A DNA stretch of 64,000 nt from Waddlia chondrophila WSU 86-1044 (GCF_000092785.1 NC_014225.1:1687340-1751339); one strand, 5' to 3'; counted from the first letter of the stretch, positions 15,445-24,836 are shown. Numbers and translations: made by a program. Notes: generated from the letters alone by a model not told the origin.

Positions 15445-16761
15445 ATGGGAATCACTGAGGATTTTGACACCATTCTTAGGGAACTTGACGAAGTCCAGCT
15501 GACGACCGTCAATGGGCGCATTACCGAAACTGTGGGAATGCTGATTAAAGCAGTTGTTCCCCAGGTAAAAATCGGCGAAGTGTGCCTAATCAAACGGGAA
15601 GGCGAGCCTTTAAGAGCAGAAGTGGTGGGATTTACAAGAGACGAAGTGTTTCTCTCCCCTCTTGGAGAAATGACCGGAATTGGACCTTCTTCCGAGGTTA
15701 TCCCAACCCGGCTGCCTCTTCATGTCAAAGTTGGCGATGCTCTCTTAGGACGCGTGCTTAATGGCCTTGGGGAACCCTTAGACACCAACACTAAGGGACC
15801 TTTGGTTTTAAACGAAACCGCTCCTGTCATTCAAAGCCCTCCCGACCCGTTAAAACGGCAAAGGGTCAGCGAACCCATCTCTGTTGGGGTCCGAGTGATC
15901 GATGGCACACTGACTACAGGGCTTGGACAGCGAGTGGGTATTTTTGCTGCCGCCGGAGGAGGTAAATCAACGCTGCTCGGCATGATTGCCCGCAACGCCG
16001 ATGCCGACATCAATGTCATCAGCCTGGTTGGTGAACGTGGACGCGAGCTGCGCGACTTCATTGAAAAAGACCTTGGACCGGAAGGATTAAAAAAGTCCGT
16101 CTTAGTCATCTCGACTTCCGATCAATCAGCCCAGCTCAGGCTGAATGCGGCATACGTGGCAACGGCGATTGCCGAGTATTTCCGAGACAAAGGAAAATCT
16201 GTCATTTTAATGATGGACTCTGTCACTCGATTTGCCCGCGCAATCCGTGAAGTGGGACTAGCAGCCGGAGAGCCTCCGGCTCGTGCAGGCTACACGCCGT
16301 CTGTATTTTCCACTCTGCCCAAGCTTCTTGAGAGGTCAGGCCGTTCCGATGTTGGTTCGATCACAGCCTTTTATACCATTCTTGTAGCAGGAGATGATAT
16401 GAATGAGCCTGTCGCTGATGAGGTGCGTTCCATTTTGGACGGTCACATCATCTTATCTGCAGAACTTGCGCACAAGTACCACTATCCGGCAGTCGATGTG
16501 CTCGCTTCAAAAAGCCGTGTCATGCAAACGATCGTATCCGAGGAGCACTTATCTCTAGCAGGTAAAATCAACGAAGTGCTGGCCAACTACAAGAAAAATG
16601 AACTGCTCATCAAGATCGGAGAATACAAACGCGGCTCAGACAAAGCTGGAGATTTTGCCATCGACCACATTGATAAAGTGAATAACTTTCTGAAGCAGGG
16701 AATTGAGGAAGAGTGCAGTTGGGACGAAACAATGCAGCTTCTTAGATCCCTATTTAAATAA
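15445..16761 (+). CDS. cdsN: T3S ATPase CdsN (SctN)
   Basis: This 438-residue cytosolic ATPase powers unfolding and export of T3S substrates and chaperone release. It has an F1-beta-like fold: an N-terminal beta-barrel region (residues 1-90), a Walker A motif AAAGGGKST at 169-177, the conserved [12 protein letters not shown] near 195, Walker B ([12 protein letters not shown], about 253-264) with the nearby arginine-rich [14 protein letters not shown] segment, and a helical C-terminal domain. The length matches Chlamydia CdsN (442). The ATG at 15445 follows AGAGGAAA. It is followed directly by cdsO, its predicted stalk. Confidence 0.97.
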   Translation: MGITEDFDTILRELDEVQLTTVNGRITETVGMLIKAVVPQVKIGEVCLIKREGEPLRAEVVGFTRDEVFLSPLGEMTGIGPSSEVIPTRLPLHVKVGDALLGRVLNGLGEPLDTNTKGPLVLNETAPVIQSPPDPLKRQRVSEPISVGVRVIDGTLTTGLGQRVGIFAAAGGGKSTLLGMIARNADADINVISLVGERGRELRDFIEKDLGPEGLKKSVLVISTSDQSAQLRLNAAYVATAIAEYFRDKGKSVILMMDSVTRFARAIREVGLAAGEPPARAGYTPSVFSTLPKLLERSGRSDVGSITAFYTILVAGDDMNEPVADEVRSILDGHIILSAELAHKYHYPAVDVLASKSRVMQTIVSEEHLSLAGKINEVLANYKKNELLIKIGEYKRGSDKAGDFAIDHIDKVNNFLKQGIEEECSWDETMQLLRSLFK

Positions 16762-16774
16762 TTTCGAGGCTCGC

Positions 16775-17272
16775 GTGACAATTCCGGAATATCCCCTTGA
16801 AAAGGTGATGGACATCAAAAAAAAGCGCGTTGATGAGGCCGAAAAAGTTGTTGCCGCAAAGAAGCGGGAACTTGAGGCCGAACGGGAAAAACTGCGTAAA
16901 TGTGAAGAGGAACGGGACAAAGCCGTTCAACACAAAATTGATAAACTCAATCAATTACGCGATGAATTGGACAGAGGGACGACAACCGATAAAATTCAGC
17001 AAATGAAGAACTACCTCAAAGTTGTCGAAGAAAGAATCCTCGTGGAAGAAAAAAAAGTGCAAGAACAAGAGGAGCAGGTCAACATCGCTAAGAGGAATCT
17101 TGAAATTGCTCAAGAAGAACTCAAAATGAGACGGCAGGAAGTTGACAAGCTCCAAAACCACAAGAAAGACTGGATCAAACAAATGAAAAGGGAACTCGAG
17201 CTCGCAGAAGAACGCGAGATGGACGAAATTGGCCAGGTCCTCTACTTGCGGAACATGAGAGACGCACCTTAA
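16775..17272 (+). CDS. cdsO: T3S stalk protein CdsO (SctO, YscO/FliJ-like)
   Basis: CdsO is a long coiled-coil hairpin that sits in the ATPase hexamer, analogous to F1-gamma and FliJ. I choose the GTG at 16775, 13 bases after the cdsN stop with GAGG upstream. It gives 165 residues starting VTIPEYPLEKVMDIKKKR, matching the 168-residue CT670; an upstream in-frame start at 16703 would overlap cdsN and lacks a site. Nearly the whole protein is charged coiled coil rich in Lys, Glu, Arg and Gln (for example REKLRKCEEERDKAVQHK). Order and length agree with Chlamydia. Confidence 0.92.
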   Translation: MTIPEYPLEKVMDIKKKRVDEAEKVVAAKKRELEAEREKLRKCEEERDKAVQHKIDKLNQLRDELDRGTTTDKIQQMKNYLKVVEERILVEEKKVQEQEEQVNIAKRNLEIAQEELKMRRQEVDKLQNHKKDWIKQMKRELELAEEREMDEIGQVLYLRNMRDAP

Positions 17273-17291
17273 AAAGAGGAGTTTTAATCCC

Positions 17292-18410
17292 ATGACAGAC
17301 AGAACGCAAAACCTTAGCTTCAACCCAAACAAGCCCGAAGACCTCAAAACGGAAAAAAGCACTCCTACACCAAGAAAAGACAAAAAAGATTTCAAGAAGA
17401 TCTTCGGTGAAGAGGAGCAAGAAGGGCAAGGAAGACCCAAAAATCGGGAATTTTCTGGAAAGCCCGAAACTAAAGATTCTGACTCTGCCTACGAAGATGT
17501 CGAACTTAAACTTGAGGCTTATGATCAAAAACCTAAAACTAAAGGTCTTTCCCTTTTTGATATCGCTTCAACTCCCGTAGAAAAAGAAGAAGCTGTCGAA
17601 TCTCAAGCATCCGAAGGGCTTCCTCTCAGCGACATGCCTGAAGATCTGCAAAAAGAGTCGCTGTCAGCCTTGTTTAAGGGCTACGGCACAAAAGAAAAGC
17701 TTGCAATGATCCAAAAAGAAGTGAAGGAACTGCCAAACCAACCTGTAGACGTCCAGATAGAAGCTCTAAAGAAAAAAGAGACTTTAGTTGAAGGGCTGGG
17801 GGGAAACAGAACAATCTCTGCGTTAAGCACAGCAAACACCCCTCAAGACGACTTGCAAAAACCCCTAGAGAAAGCTCCGGAAAACCGTGAAAAAACAGAC
17901 GCTTTTCCAAGAGAGCAAGTCGACCTTGCTGCAATCAATCCGGCAGCTGGAACACTAGCAACAGCTCCTGTTGCTCAAACACAAAAAGTCGAGCCCCCCC
18001 CCATCCGTGCTCAAGAGCTGCAAGAAGTTGTTGACCAAATAGTCAGTAAGTTGTACACCCTAAGCTCTGAAGGAAAAACTGACACGCTAATTCAACTCAA
18101 GCATCCCCCTTTATTTGAAGGATCAAGCGTTGTGATCAGGTCTTTTGACTCTGCCAAAGGAGAGTTTAACATCACTTTTGAGAACCTGACCCAAGCCGCT
18201 AAGCAAATGTTGGATATGCAAGAAAATCAAAATTCTTTAAGGTTAGCGTTAGAACAAAAAGGGTACACAGTACATATCCTTACTGCAACGACCCTATCAG
18301 AAACAACGCAAATTGTTGAAAGCCAGGATGATGGAAGAGAACGCCACGAAAATAACGACGAATCTTCCCGAGAAAGGCAGCAACAGGAGCAGGAAGAAGA
18401 AACAACTTAG
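17292..18410 (+). CDS. cdsP: T3S needle-length and substrate-switch protein CdsP (SctP)
   Basis: CdsP is the ruler and switch protein of the YscP/FliK type. This 372-residue product is disordered and Lys/Glu/Pro-rich for about 240 residues. A folded C-terminal domain around 250-345 contains SVVIRSFDSAKGEFNITFEN and LRLALEQKGYTVHIL, the latter like the final helix-strand of FliK/YscP export-switch domains. The last 25 residues are a highly charged Glu/Gln/Arg tail. Chlamydia CdsP is shorter (about 280 residues), so the spacer is longer here; in ruler proteins spacer length sets needle length. The ATG at 17292 follows AAGAGGAG, 19 bases after cdsO. Confidence 0.85.
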   Translation: MTDRTQNLSFNPNKPEDLKTEKSTPTPRKDKKDFKKIFGEEEQEGQGRPKNREFSGKPETKDSDSAYEDVELKLEAYDQKPKTKGLSLFDIASTPVEKEEAVESQASEGLPLSDMPEDLQKESLSALFKGYGTKEKLAMIQKEVKELPNQPVDVQIEALKKKETLVEGLGGNRTISALSTANTPQDDLQKPLEKAPENREKTDAFPREQVDLAAINPAAGTLATAPVAQTQKVEPPPIRAQELQEVVDQIVSKLYTLSSEGKTDTLIQLKHPPLFEGSSVVIRSFDSAKGEFNITFENLTQAAKQMLDMQENQNSLRLALEQKGYTVHILTATTLSETTQIVESQDDGRERHENNDESSRERQQQEQEEETT

Positions 18411-18422
18411 GAAAAGCCGCTT

Positions 18423-19268
18423 GTGAGAAAAGACCCCCAACCTTATGCGTGGGTAAAAAAGATTCCCGAATCCATTGCCAAAGCAGACACGATCCCGCTT
18501 CTAGGCGACCTGCCCCCATTCCCTTGGGAAGATTTGGCTGAAAACCTCAAAAATCTTTTAGAGTTCCAATCTCTTGAGATCGTTCCTTCTGAATTTGTAT
18601 GGGCAGAAGAAGGCGCTGCAACCAAAGGGATGGGGAGCCCTTTATCCATCGTCAAATTTTCCATTGCTTCCCTTGAGGGAAATGTTTACATCGCAATCCC
18701 GCAAGAAGAGATCAGGAAAATCATGGATCTGTTATTGCTGAAGGGCAGCGAACCTGCTCCTATTGACGATGATTTCCAAATCGCTTTTCTGGACTTTCTT
18801 ACACTTGAAGTCATGCATGCCGTGCGGCAAATCGACTACCCCCCAAATTTACTGCCCAGGCTTGAAAAGAATGCCGAGATGCCAAACACTCCAATGCTTG
18901 TGATGAACTTGACAGTCACAGCAGACAGTTTCGTGTTTTCTCCGCGCATCATGATCTCGGAAGAGATGAACCGATCATTGAAAGAACACTACGTAAAAAG
19001 CAAAGAAAATGCCGTCTTTAAGCGTCCATTGTCAGATCAATGCGATGTCATTGTGCATCTGGAAGCTGGAAAAACGACCCTTTCCCAAGCTCAATGGAAA
19101 GAAGTCAAGCCGGGAGATTTCATTCTGCTCGATCGCTGTTCTTTAAAACCGGGAGAGAATTCCGGAACAGTCACATTGACCCTGAAAGGGCATCCCATCT
19201 TGCGCGGCAATATTCAAGATGCTAATATCAAGATTTTAGAAAATCCTTTATTTCGCGAGGATCATTAA
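18423..19268 (+). CDS. cdsQ: T3S C-ring protein CdsQ, N-terminal part with SpoA1 domain
   Basis: SctQ builds the cytosolic sorting platform or C-ring. This 281-residue product (GTG start at 18423, AGGAAAA 7 bases before) contains a long N-terminal domain and, at about residues 195-275, a SpoA/SPOA1-like fold including VIVHLEAGKTTLSQAQWKEV, KPGDFILLDRC and RGNIQDANIKILEN. It ends after a single SpoA domain. In Chlamydia the homologue CT672 is one gene with two SpoA regions; here the second is encoded by the next gene. Two-gene SctQ arrangements are known in other bacteria (HrcQa/HrcQb). A frameshift is unlikely because each part is bounded and self-contained. Confidence 0.85.
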   Translation: MRKDPQPYAWVKKIPESIAKADTIPLLGDLPPFPWEDLAENLKNLLEFQSLEIVPSEFVWAEEGAATKGMGSPLSIVKFSIASLEGNVYIAIPQEEIRKIMDLLLLKGSEPAPIDDDFQIAFLDFLTLEVMHAVRQIDYPPNLLPRLEKNAEMPNTPMLVMNLTVTADSFVFSPRIMISEEMNRSLKEHYVKSKENAVFKRPLSDQCDVIVHLEAGKTTLSQAQWKEVKPGDFILLDRCSLKPGENSGTVTLTLKGHPILRGNIQDANIKILENPLFREDH

Positions 19269-19270
19269 CC

Positions 19271-19768
19271 ATGCTATTGAATTTGCCAGACGAAGAACTC
19301 GATGACGAAGATTCTGAAAATGACTTTGAGGATGATTTCGAAGAGGATTTTGAGGACGAAGAGGAAGATGATCTTGATTTCGACGATGACGAAGAGGAAG
19401 AGGAAGAGGAAGAGGAAGACGGCGATGAAGATGAAGATGAAGAGCTGACTGAGGAAAAGGAAGAAGAAAAAGAACGCCCTATCGAAGAATCTGAAGAACC
19501 GGCTCTTGCAGCTGCACAAATTGTGCCCGATGAAGAGAAGCTTTCAGCAATTTCCCCTAACGATATTCCTCTCTCCATTATCCTTGAAGTCGGCCGTTTG
19601 AAGATGTCAATGCAAACATTAATGGACCTTCAACCCGGCAACACAATCGAGCTGGATATTCGTCCCGAAAGCGGCATCGACCTAGTCGTCAACGGAAGCC
19701 GTGTGGCCAAAGGAGAGCTGCTCCAAGTAGGAGAAAATTTAGGGATCCGGATCCTGGAGCTCGGATAG
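19271..19768 (+). CDS. T3S C-ring protein CdsQ, C-terminal SpoA2 part with acidic region
   Basis: This 165-residue product starts 2 bases after the SpoA1 gene, in another frame. Residues 5-80 are almost only Asp and Glu, with Phe and Leu interspersed. Residues 95-165 are a SpoA domain typical of FliN/HrcQb: LSIILEVGRLKMSMQTLMDL, PGNTIELD, LVVNGSRVAKGELL and NLGIRILE. It would dimerise and tether the sorting platform to the ATPase complex, like the internally translated C-terminal SctQ product in other species. A GAGGA site lies 10 bases before the ATG. The acidic region is far longer than in typical SctQ-C and may bind basic partners. Confidence 0.87.
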   Translation: MLLNLPDEELDDEDSENDFEDDFEEDFEDEEEDDLDFDDDEEEEEEEEEDGDEDEDEELTEEKEEEKERPIEESEEPALAAAQIVPDEEKLSAISPNDIPLSIILEVGRLKMSMQTLMDLQPGNTIELDIRPESGIDLVVNGSRVAKGELLQVGENLGIRILELG

Positions 19769-19783
19769 ACTTAAGAGTATTCG

Positions 19784-21358
19784 ATGTCTGGTGAGAAAAA
19801 GCTTACTGAACAGTCTGCGACTGCTAATCAACTTCCCTTGCCCAAAAAAATCGGACCCTACCGAATCGAGGGTTTGTTAAGCAAAGGAGGAATGAGCGAC
19901 CTCTATTTAGGCATTCATCCGACATCAAAAAATCCCATTGCGGTCAAAGTTCTTTCGCAAAAATTCATTACAAATACAGAGGTTGTGCAACGTTTCCTAA
20001 ACGAAGCGGAAATCATTTCGATGACTAATCATCCGAATATCGTAAAAATGCACGGCCATGGAGAATGGGAGGGGGGCCTTTTCATTGCGATGGAATATAT
20101 TGAGGGAGCCTCCCTTCGAGAATATCTTCTAAGCACTCCCCTTTCTTTAAAAAGAGCTCTGGGGATCATCATCGACATTGCTTACGCGCTGTGCCATCTG
20201 CATACTCACGGCGTGATCCATCGGGATCTTAAACCGGAAAATATTTTGGTCACAGAATCGGGCGCCATCAAGGTCATCGATTTCGGCATTGCCCAGCTAT
20301 TGACAGAGAAAGTCAGCCCTGAACAAAATCTTGCACCCAGGCTCATAGGGACTCCTATCTATATCAGCCCTGAACAAAAAAAAAATCCGGAAACAGTTTC
20401 TTTTCCCTCCGATATCTATTCCTTAGGGATCATCTCTTATGAACTCATTTTAGGAAAACTCAGCCAAGGGCATTTACATCTCTCTTTGATGCCTACAGGC
20501 ATGCAAGGAATCCTGCAAAAATGCCTGCTTCCCAATCCCGATGAGAGATATCAGGACATTGTCGATTTTATCACCGATGTTTCTTCCTATCTCAACTCCC
20601 CCTCTCTTCAAAAAGAACGGATGACTGGCGACCAGCTTAGTGAATTACAGGAAGATCTGAAAAATATTCAGAGTCTGCTAGTCAACAACATCCCTTCCGA
20701 ATGGGAAAATGTCAATATCGGACTCTCTTCGCATAAAACCATGATGACTCCAGGAATCTACCACCATTTTTTTTCGATTGACGAGTTTCAATATGCCATC
20801 ATTCTTGGAGAAATTTCCTGCGTCGGAGCGGAAAGTTACATGAAAACAGCGATATTTAAGGGAATCCTCTTAGCTTTACTCTCAAACTACAAAGAGCCAG
20901 GAGAATTTTGCTACACACTTAACCGCTTGCTTGTTGAGCATCAGATCGGCCCCATCCTCAACTTCACTTTTCTCATTCTCAATATCAAGAACCATACATT
21001 GACCTATACATCATGCGGCACCGGTCACCTCTGGATGATACAGGATGAGAGATTAACTCTCCTTCCCAGCAATGAAGATCCGCAAGCTTTAGGAATCGAC
21101 CAAAATACTGTTTTTAATTCTCGAGTACGTCCTTGGAAGCCAGGAGAGATCCTATTCGTCTCAATGATTCCAAAGCTGTTGAAGAAACCCCCTCAAGCCT
21201 TATTCCAGGAACTCCTCAAGGAATATTCCCCCTCGCCTCCCCAACAGTTCGTCGACCATTTGATCAGAAACTTACGCCTTTCATTAGGCGAACAGATCAA
21301 AAGCCGGCCCATTTCCCTTCTCGCGATTGAACATATTCAAAAACCGAATTCAGTATAA
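19784..21358 (+). CDS. pkn5: Ser/Thr kinase Pkn5-like with degenerate SpoIIE/PP2C-like C-terminal domain
   Basis: The position between cdsQ and cdsC matches Chlamydia pkn5 (CT673). Residues about 25-280 are a Hanks-type kinase: glycine loop GLLSKGGMSDLYLG, catalytic Lys in IAVKVLS (about 55), HRDLKPEN (about 146) and DFGIA (about 166), then a TPEQK-type activation region. All key catalytic residues look intact. Residues 300-510 resemble a SpoIIE/RsbU-type PP2C phosphatase (YAIILGEISCVG, TSCGTGHLWMI, QALGI). However, the first metal-binding Asp of the GDVSGHG motif is Glu (GEISCVG) and the DG element is missing, so the phosphatase may be inactive. The FHA domains of CdsD are plausible targets. 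Chlamydia Pkn5 itself is thought to be divergent; here the kinase half looks active. Confidence 0.85.
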   Translation: MSGEKKLTEQSATANQLPLPKKIGPYRIEGLLSKGGMSDLYLGIHPTSKNPIAVKVLSQKFITNTEVVQRFLNEAEIISMTNHPNIVKMHGHGEWEGGLFIAMEYIEGASLREYLLSTPLSLKRALGIIIDIAYALCHLHTHGVIHRDLKPENILVTESGAIKVIDFGIAQLLTEKVSPEQNLAPRLIGTPIYISPEQKKNPETVSFPSDIYSLGIISYELILGKLSQGHLHLSLMPTGMQGILQKCLLPNPDERYQDIVDFITDVSSYLNSPSLQKERMTGDQLSELQEDLKNIQSLLVNNIPSEWENVNIGLSSHKTMMTPGIYHHFFSIDEFQYAIILGEISCVGAESYMKTAIFKGILLALLSNYKEPGEFCYTLNRLLVEHQIGPILNFTFLILNIKNHTLTYTSCGTGHLWMIQDERLTLLPSNEDPQALGIDQNTVFNSRVRPWKPGEILFVSMIPKLLKKPPQALFQELLKEYSPSPPQQFVDHLIRNLRLSLGEQIKSRPISLLAIEHIQKPNSV

Positions 21359-21398
21359 AAAAGGTAGAAAGAAAATCTCCATATTTGGGATAAATGTC

Positions 21399-21440
21399 AT
21401 TTGCATTTTCAACAATCCGGCGAATTGTTAAAATGTAAAT
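21399..21440 (+). terminator. Palindrome between pkn5 and cdsC
   Basis: ATTTGCATTTT (21399-21409) pairs 10 of 11 with AAAATGTAAAT (21430-21440). AACAAT (21411-21416) pairs with ATTGTT (21424-21429) around the 7-base loop CCGGCGA. The 42-base palindrome is followed by TTCATTTTT. It could terminate pkn5 transcription or act as an operator or 5' hairpin of cdsC. The loop is notable as the only GC-rich patch. Confidence 0.5.
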
Positions 21441-21488
21441 TCATTTTTAAAATTTCGCTAAAAAAACTTTTCCGGAGAGTTTTTTCAG

Positions 21489-24400
21489 TTGACGCAAGAT
21501 AAAATCATGATGATCAAAAATATCACTCGCAAGATATTAAAAACCAGTGCACTAATCTCTATTATTGCCCAATCTGTTTTCCTGCCTAACGCATTGTTTG
21601 CCTTAGATTCGAAACGTCAAACCTCCTCCGAACATCTCTTCGAAATTTCAGATCACCCGACAGATTTTTCGAGAAAAGATCTGCAAGAGACGGGAAAGAA
21701 GGAACCTGCTCCCTTGGAGCTGAGAGATGATCCTCATCCTTTAGGTTCTGCGGACGACTGGAATATTGGCTGGGAAAATGATGCTGCTATTGATGAAAGC
21801 GACCCCGTCACTTTTTTCCCTGAATCTGAGCAAAACCATCCATTTTCCGCATCAAAGGAAGAAACGCCCCCTGCTTCTCAAAAATATCTTTCAGACCCAG
21901 ACCGGCTTGTCCCCGTCGATCAACCTCTCAATAATCCTCTTGTCGAAAAAGTGCTCTCCCTTTCCAAAAAACGAAGAGTCCCCGATTCCCCTTCTTCAGC
22001 TGATCGTAGCGAGTTTCACTTAGACAGCCAACAGCGAGTATCCAACAGCACAGCAGACATTTCATCTGTCCGAACCTCAGCTTATACAGTCGCTGAAAAG
22101 AAACCCCATCAACCAAAAGAGATCGAGGAAAAGCCCGTCTTTGCAGAACCTGTTCAACATCAACTGGGCAAAAAAATCGTCACTGTCGATCCCTACATTT
22201 CGTTGCAGGAAGATCGACAAAAAAATAAAAAACAAAAACACCCTATCAGCCCATCTAAATCACAAGAAGCGCCAGAGGAAACAGCCTTCGAGGGCTCCCT
22301 TTCAGGCTCCGCTGCTCTAAAACAGGAAATCACGGAATCTGCGGAAGACAAAGAGATCATTGCTCAAGCGCTTCCAGGCATTTCCCTCCCCTCTACCCAA
22401 GGGAGAACACCTCCAAAAACAATCCTGATCAATTTCAACAATGTCAGCATCATCGAGTACATTCGATTTATCAGCAAAATCACGAACCGCAATTTCATTT
22501 TTGACGAAAAAGACCTTCAGTTCAATGTGACAATTATCTCTGAAGAGCCCACTACCATTGAGAATGTAATGACCGCATTGATCCAGGAGCTGCGCATTCA
22601 CGGCTTGCGCCTGATTGAACAGGACAACAACCTGATCATCCACAAAAATGCGCAGGAGCGCAGCATTTCGCGAGTCAACACAAACGGAGCTCCCGAAGTT
22701 TCCCCTAGGGAATCCGAACTTGTAACGCAGGTTTTCAGGCTCAATACTCTTGATCCTTCGCGTGCTCAACGGATCATCGTTCCTCTGCTATCGAGCAATG
22801 CCATCATTGAAGTTGCCGAAGACACCCGCCATCTCATCATCACAGACATTGTGACGAACATTAAAGAAGTGGAGATCTTAATCAAAGATATCGACTCTCC
22901 CAATAGCGGCATGGTGATTGGACAATACGTTGCGAGAAATGCTTTTATCGACAATCTCATTGAGCTTGCCCAGCAAATCATGGAACCGATTGCCCAAGAC
23001 CAATCTCTGACGTTTGTGCCTCATCCGGCGGCAAAGAGCATTTTTATCGTCTCGTCCCCATTCATTGTGGAACGAACAATTTCCGTTCTTCAGCACCTCG
23101 ACCAGTTTCAGGGAACGACGCGCATCTACGATCTGGATGAATTAAAATTTCAACAAATTGCTCCGAAAGAATCCGCTCCGGGTCTTGCTCCCGATGGAGG
23201 AGGGGTGCCAACCCCTCAACAAGGAGAATTTCCCTTGGGGCAGCCCTCTTTGCCTTCGCTTCCGCAAAGGCCAGGCCTGCCTGGATCCGGCACAGAACGC
23301 GGCAAATGGGAGCTTGGTCCGGAAGGAAACTGGATTTTTCGTCCCGGTTTCCCTGAGCAACAGAAAACATCTAAAGATCTTCCTCAAGGTCAATGGTTAT
23401 TGGACCCTCAAGGCAATTGGTATTTCCAACCTGCAGGAGGGAGCGCCCCTTTCTCAAGGGAAGGCGAAGCGCCTTCCAGTCTGGGTATTCAACGAGGTAC
23501 GGGACAGCAACTTTTGCCTGGAAAAACCCCTAGAGGGCGCTGGAATCTCGATCCCAGCGGATACTGGATTTTCCAGCTTGATCCCAGCGAAGAGATCAAA
23601 CCGGCCCGTTTCTCCCGTCCTGCATTTACTGAGGAAGAGCTGCCTGTAGGAAACATTGAACGGACCCAGTTTTATATCCATAAACTGGAATTTCGCCGTG
23701 GGGAGGATATCGTTGATGCATTGCAAAGAATTTCCGAAAGTCTCACGCAATGCGGAAATGCCAACGAAGATCTCATCTGCACCATTCAAAGCGCACAATG
23801 GCTGGAAGCCTCCAACTCCCTAGTCTTTGCAGGAACTGCGGCATCTATTGAAAAAGTGCGTGAGCTGGTTAGTGAGATCGACAGGCCATTGAGGCAGGTC
23901 TTTATTGAAATGTTGATTTTGGAAACAACACTTGAAGACTCGCTAGATTATGGAGTGGCTTGGGGCTCGCATTCCGGAGGAGGAAGTACAGCAACTGCTC
24001 AAGCATATATCGGAGGAGCCTCCCCTCTTGTCGGCGCTTTAAACCGAGACCTTTCCGGCACCAATACTCCAGACGCTTCCAATCTCATCACAGATGTCGG
24101 CTACACGCTTGGAATCATTGGCAGACGCCTTACCCATAACGGAACGCAATTTGCAACACTTGGAGCTCTTGTCACCGCTCAGCACAACAGGCAAAATTCC
24201 AAAGTGATCCTCAATCCGAAAATCATCACCGAGGATAATAAAACAGCGGAGTTATTTGTCGGGATCAACACCCGCTTCCAAACAAACTCCATCTCTAACG
24301 ATGAAGGGAGCGTCATTACCACAAACTTTGAATACCGCGACGTTGGGACAACAATTCGAGTCACCCCTTTGATCGGTAATGGCGATATTGTGACATTGGA

Positions 24401-24836
24401 AATTGAAGAGGAGGTCAGTCGTGTCGCTCCGCAAGCAGTGCAGGGGGGATCGGATATTCAAGATCCCAATGCTCCAACAACAAGCATCAGCCGCACATCG
24501 ACAACTGTCCACGTTCCCGACCGCCATTTTGTGATCATCAGCGGCCTGATCCAGGACGAAAAAATTCACAGCCGCAACCAGTTTCCCTGTTTAGGCGGTA
24601 TTCCGATCATTGGAGCAGCTTTCAGCGCCAAAATAAACGATGACGTTAAGCGCACTCAGATGCTTTTCATCAGACCTCAAATTATTGACACAGATGAAGA
24701 GATCAGGCAGCTGACCAGTGAACAGCAAGAGATGTACAAACAAAAGAGCCGTGTAAAGAAAAGCTGGAAATACGAGGTTGATGAAGGAATGGACTTCCTC
24801 AATATCAAGCCTCCATGCTGCGATGAATGTGAATAG
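21489..24836 (+). CDS. cdsC: T3S outer-membrane secretin CdsC (SctC)
   Basis: CdsC forms the outer-membrane gated ring of the T3S system. The frame begins with TTG at 21489 (CGGAGAG 10 bases upstream); an ATG at 21507 is the alternative. A signal peptide follows (ILKTSALISIIAQSVFLPNALFA). Residues 30-300 are low complexity. Periplasmic N domains begin near residue 307 (ILINFNNVSIIEYIRFISKI), a Pro/Gly-rich insertion lies near 570-720, and the secretin core spans about 880-1068 with VILNPKIITEDNKTAELFVG and RHFVIISGLIQDEKIHSRNQ. The insertion holds three copies of a W-x(2)-[GD]P-x-G-x-W-x-F motif. A cysteine-rich end (PPCCDECE) is unusual. Chlamydia CdsC is about 920 residues, so this one is longer. 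Confidence 0.93.
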   Translation: MTQDKIMMIKNITRKILKTSALISIIAQSVFLPNALFALDSKRQTSSEHLFEISDHPTDFSRKDLQETGKKEPAPLELRDDPHPLGSADDWNIGWENDAAIDESDPVTFFPESEQNHPFSASKEETPPASQKYLSDPDRLVPVDQPLNNPLVEKVLSLSKKRRVPDSPSSADRSEFHLDSQQRVSNSTADISSVRTSAYTVAEKKPHQPKEIEEKPVFAEPVQHQLGKKIVTVDPYISLQEDRQKNKKQKHPISPSKSQEAPEETAFEGSLSGSAALKQEITESAEDKEIIAQALPGISLPSTQGRTPPKTILINFNNVSIIEYIRFISKITNRNFIFDEKDLQFNVTIISEEPTTIENVMTALIQELRIHGLRLIEQDNNLIIHKNAQERSISRVNTNGAPEVSPRESELVTQVFRLNTLDPSRAQRIIVPLLSSNAIIEVAEDTRHLIITDIVTNIKEVEILIKDIDSPNSGMVIGQYVARNAFIDNLIELAQQIMEPIAQDQSLTFVPHPAAKSIFIVSSPFIVERTISVLQHLDQFQGTTRIYDLDELKFQQIAPKESAPGLAPDGGGVPTPQQGEFPLGQPSLPSLPQRPGLPGSGTERGKWELGPEGNWIFRPGFPEQQKTSKDLPQGQWLLDPQGNWYFQPAGGSAPFSREGEAPSSLGIQRGTGQQLLPGKTPRGRWNLDPSGYWIFQLDPSEEIKPARFSRPAFTEEELPVGNIERTQFYIHKLEFRRGEDIVDALQRISESLTQCGNANEDLICTIQSAQWLEASNSLVFAGTAASIEKVRELVSEIDRPLRQVFIEMLILETTLEDSLDYGVAWGSHSGGGSTATAQAYIGGASPLVGALNRDLSGTNTPDASNLITDVGYTLGIIGRRLTHNGTQFATLGALVTAQHNRQNSKVILNPKIITEDNKTAELFVGINTRFQTNSISNDEGSVITTNFEYRDVGTTIRVTPLIGNGDIVTLEIEEEVSRVAPQAVQGGSDIQDPNAPTTSISRTSTTVHVPDRHFVIISGLIQDEKIHSRNQFPCLGGIPIIGAAFSAKINDDVKRTQMLFIRPQIIDTDEEIRQLTSEQQEMYKQKSRVKKSWKYEVDEGMDFLNIKPPCCDECE

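Noticed and set aside
19228-19578. Reverse-strand Ser-rich open frame opposite the SpoA2 gene
   Set aside because: Its serine run is the complement of the Asp/Glu codons of the acidic region, so it is a shadow.
18423-19768. CdsQ as a frameshifted pseudogene
   Set aside because: Each part ends or starts at a domain boundary, the second has its own ATG and a GAGGA site, and both SpoA folds look complete. A sequencing error cannot be excluded but is not the simplest reading.
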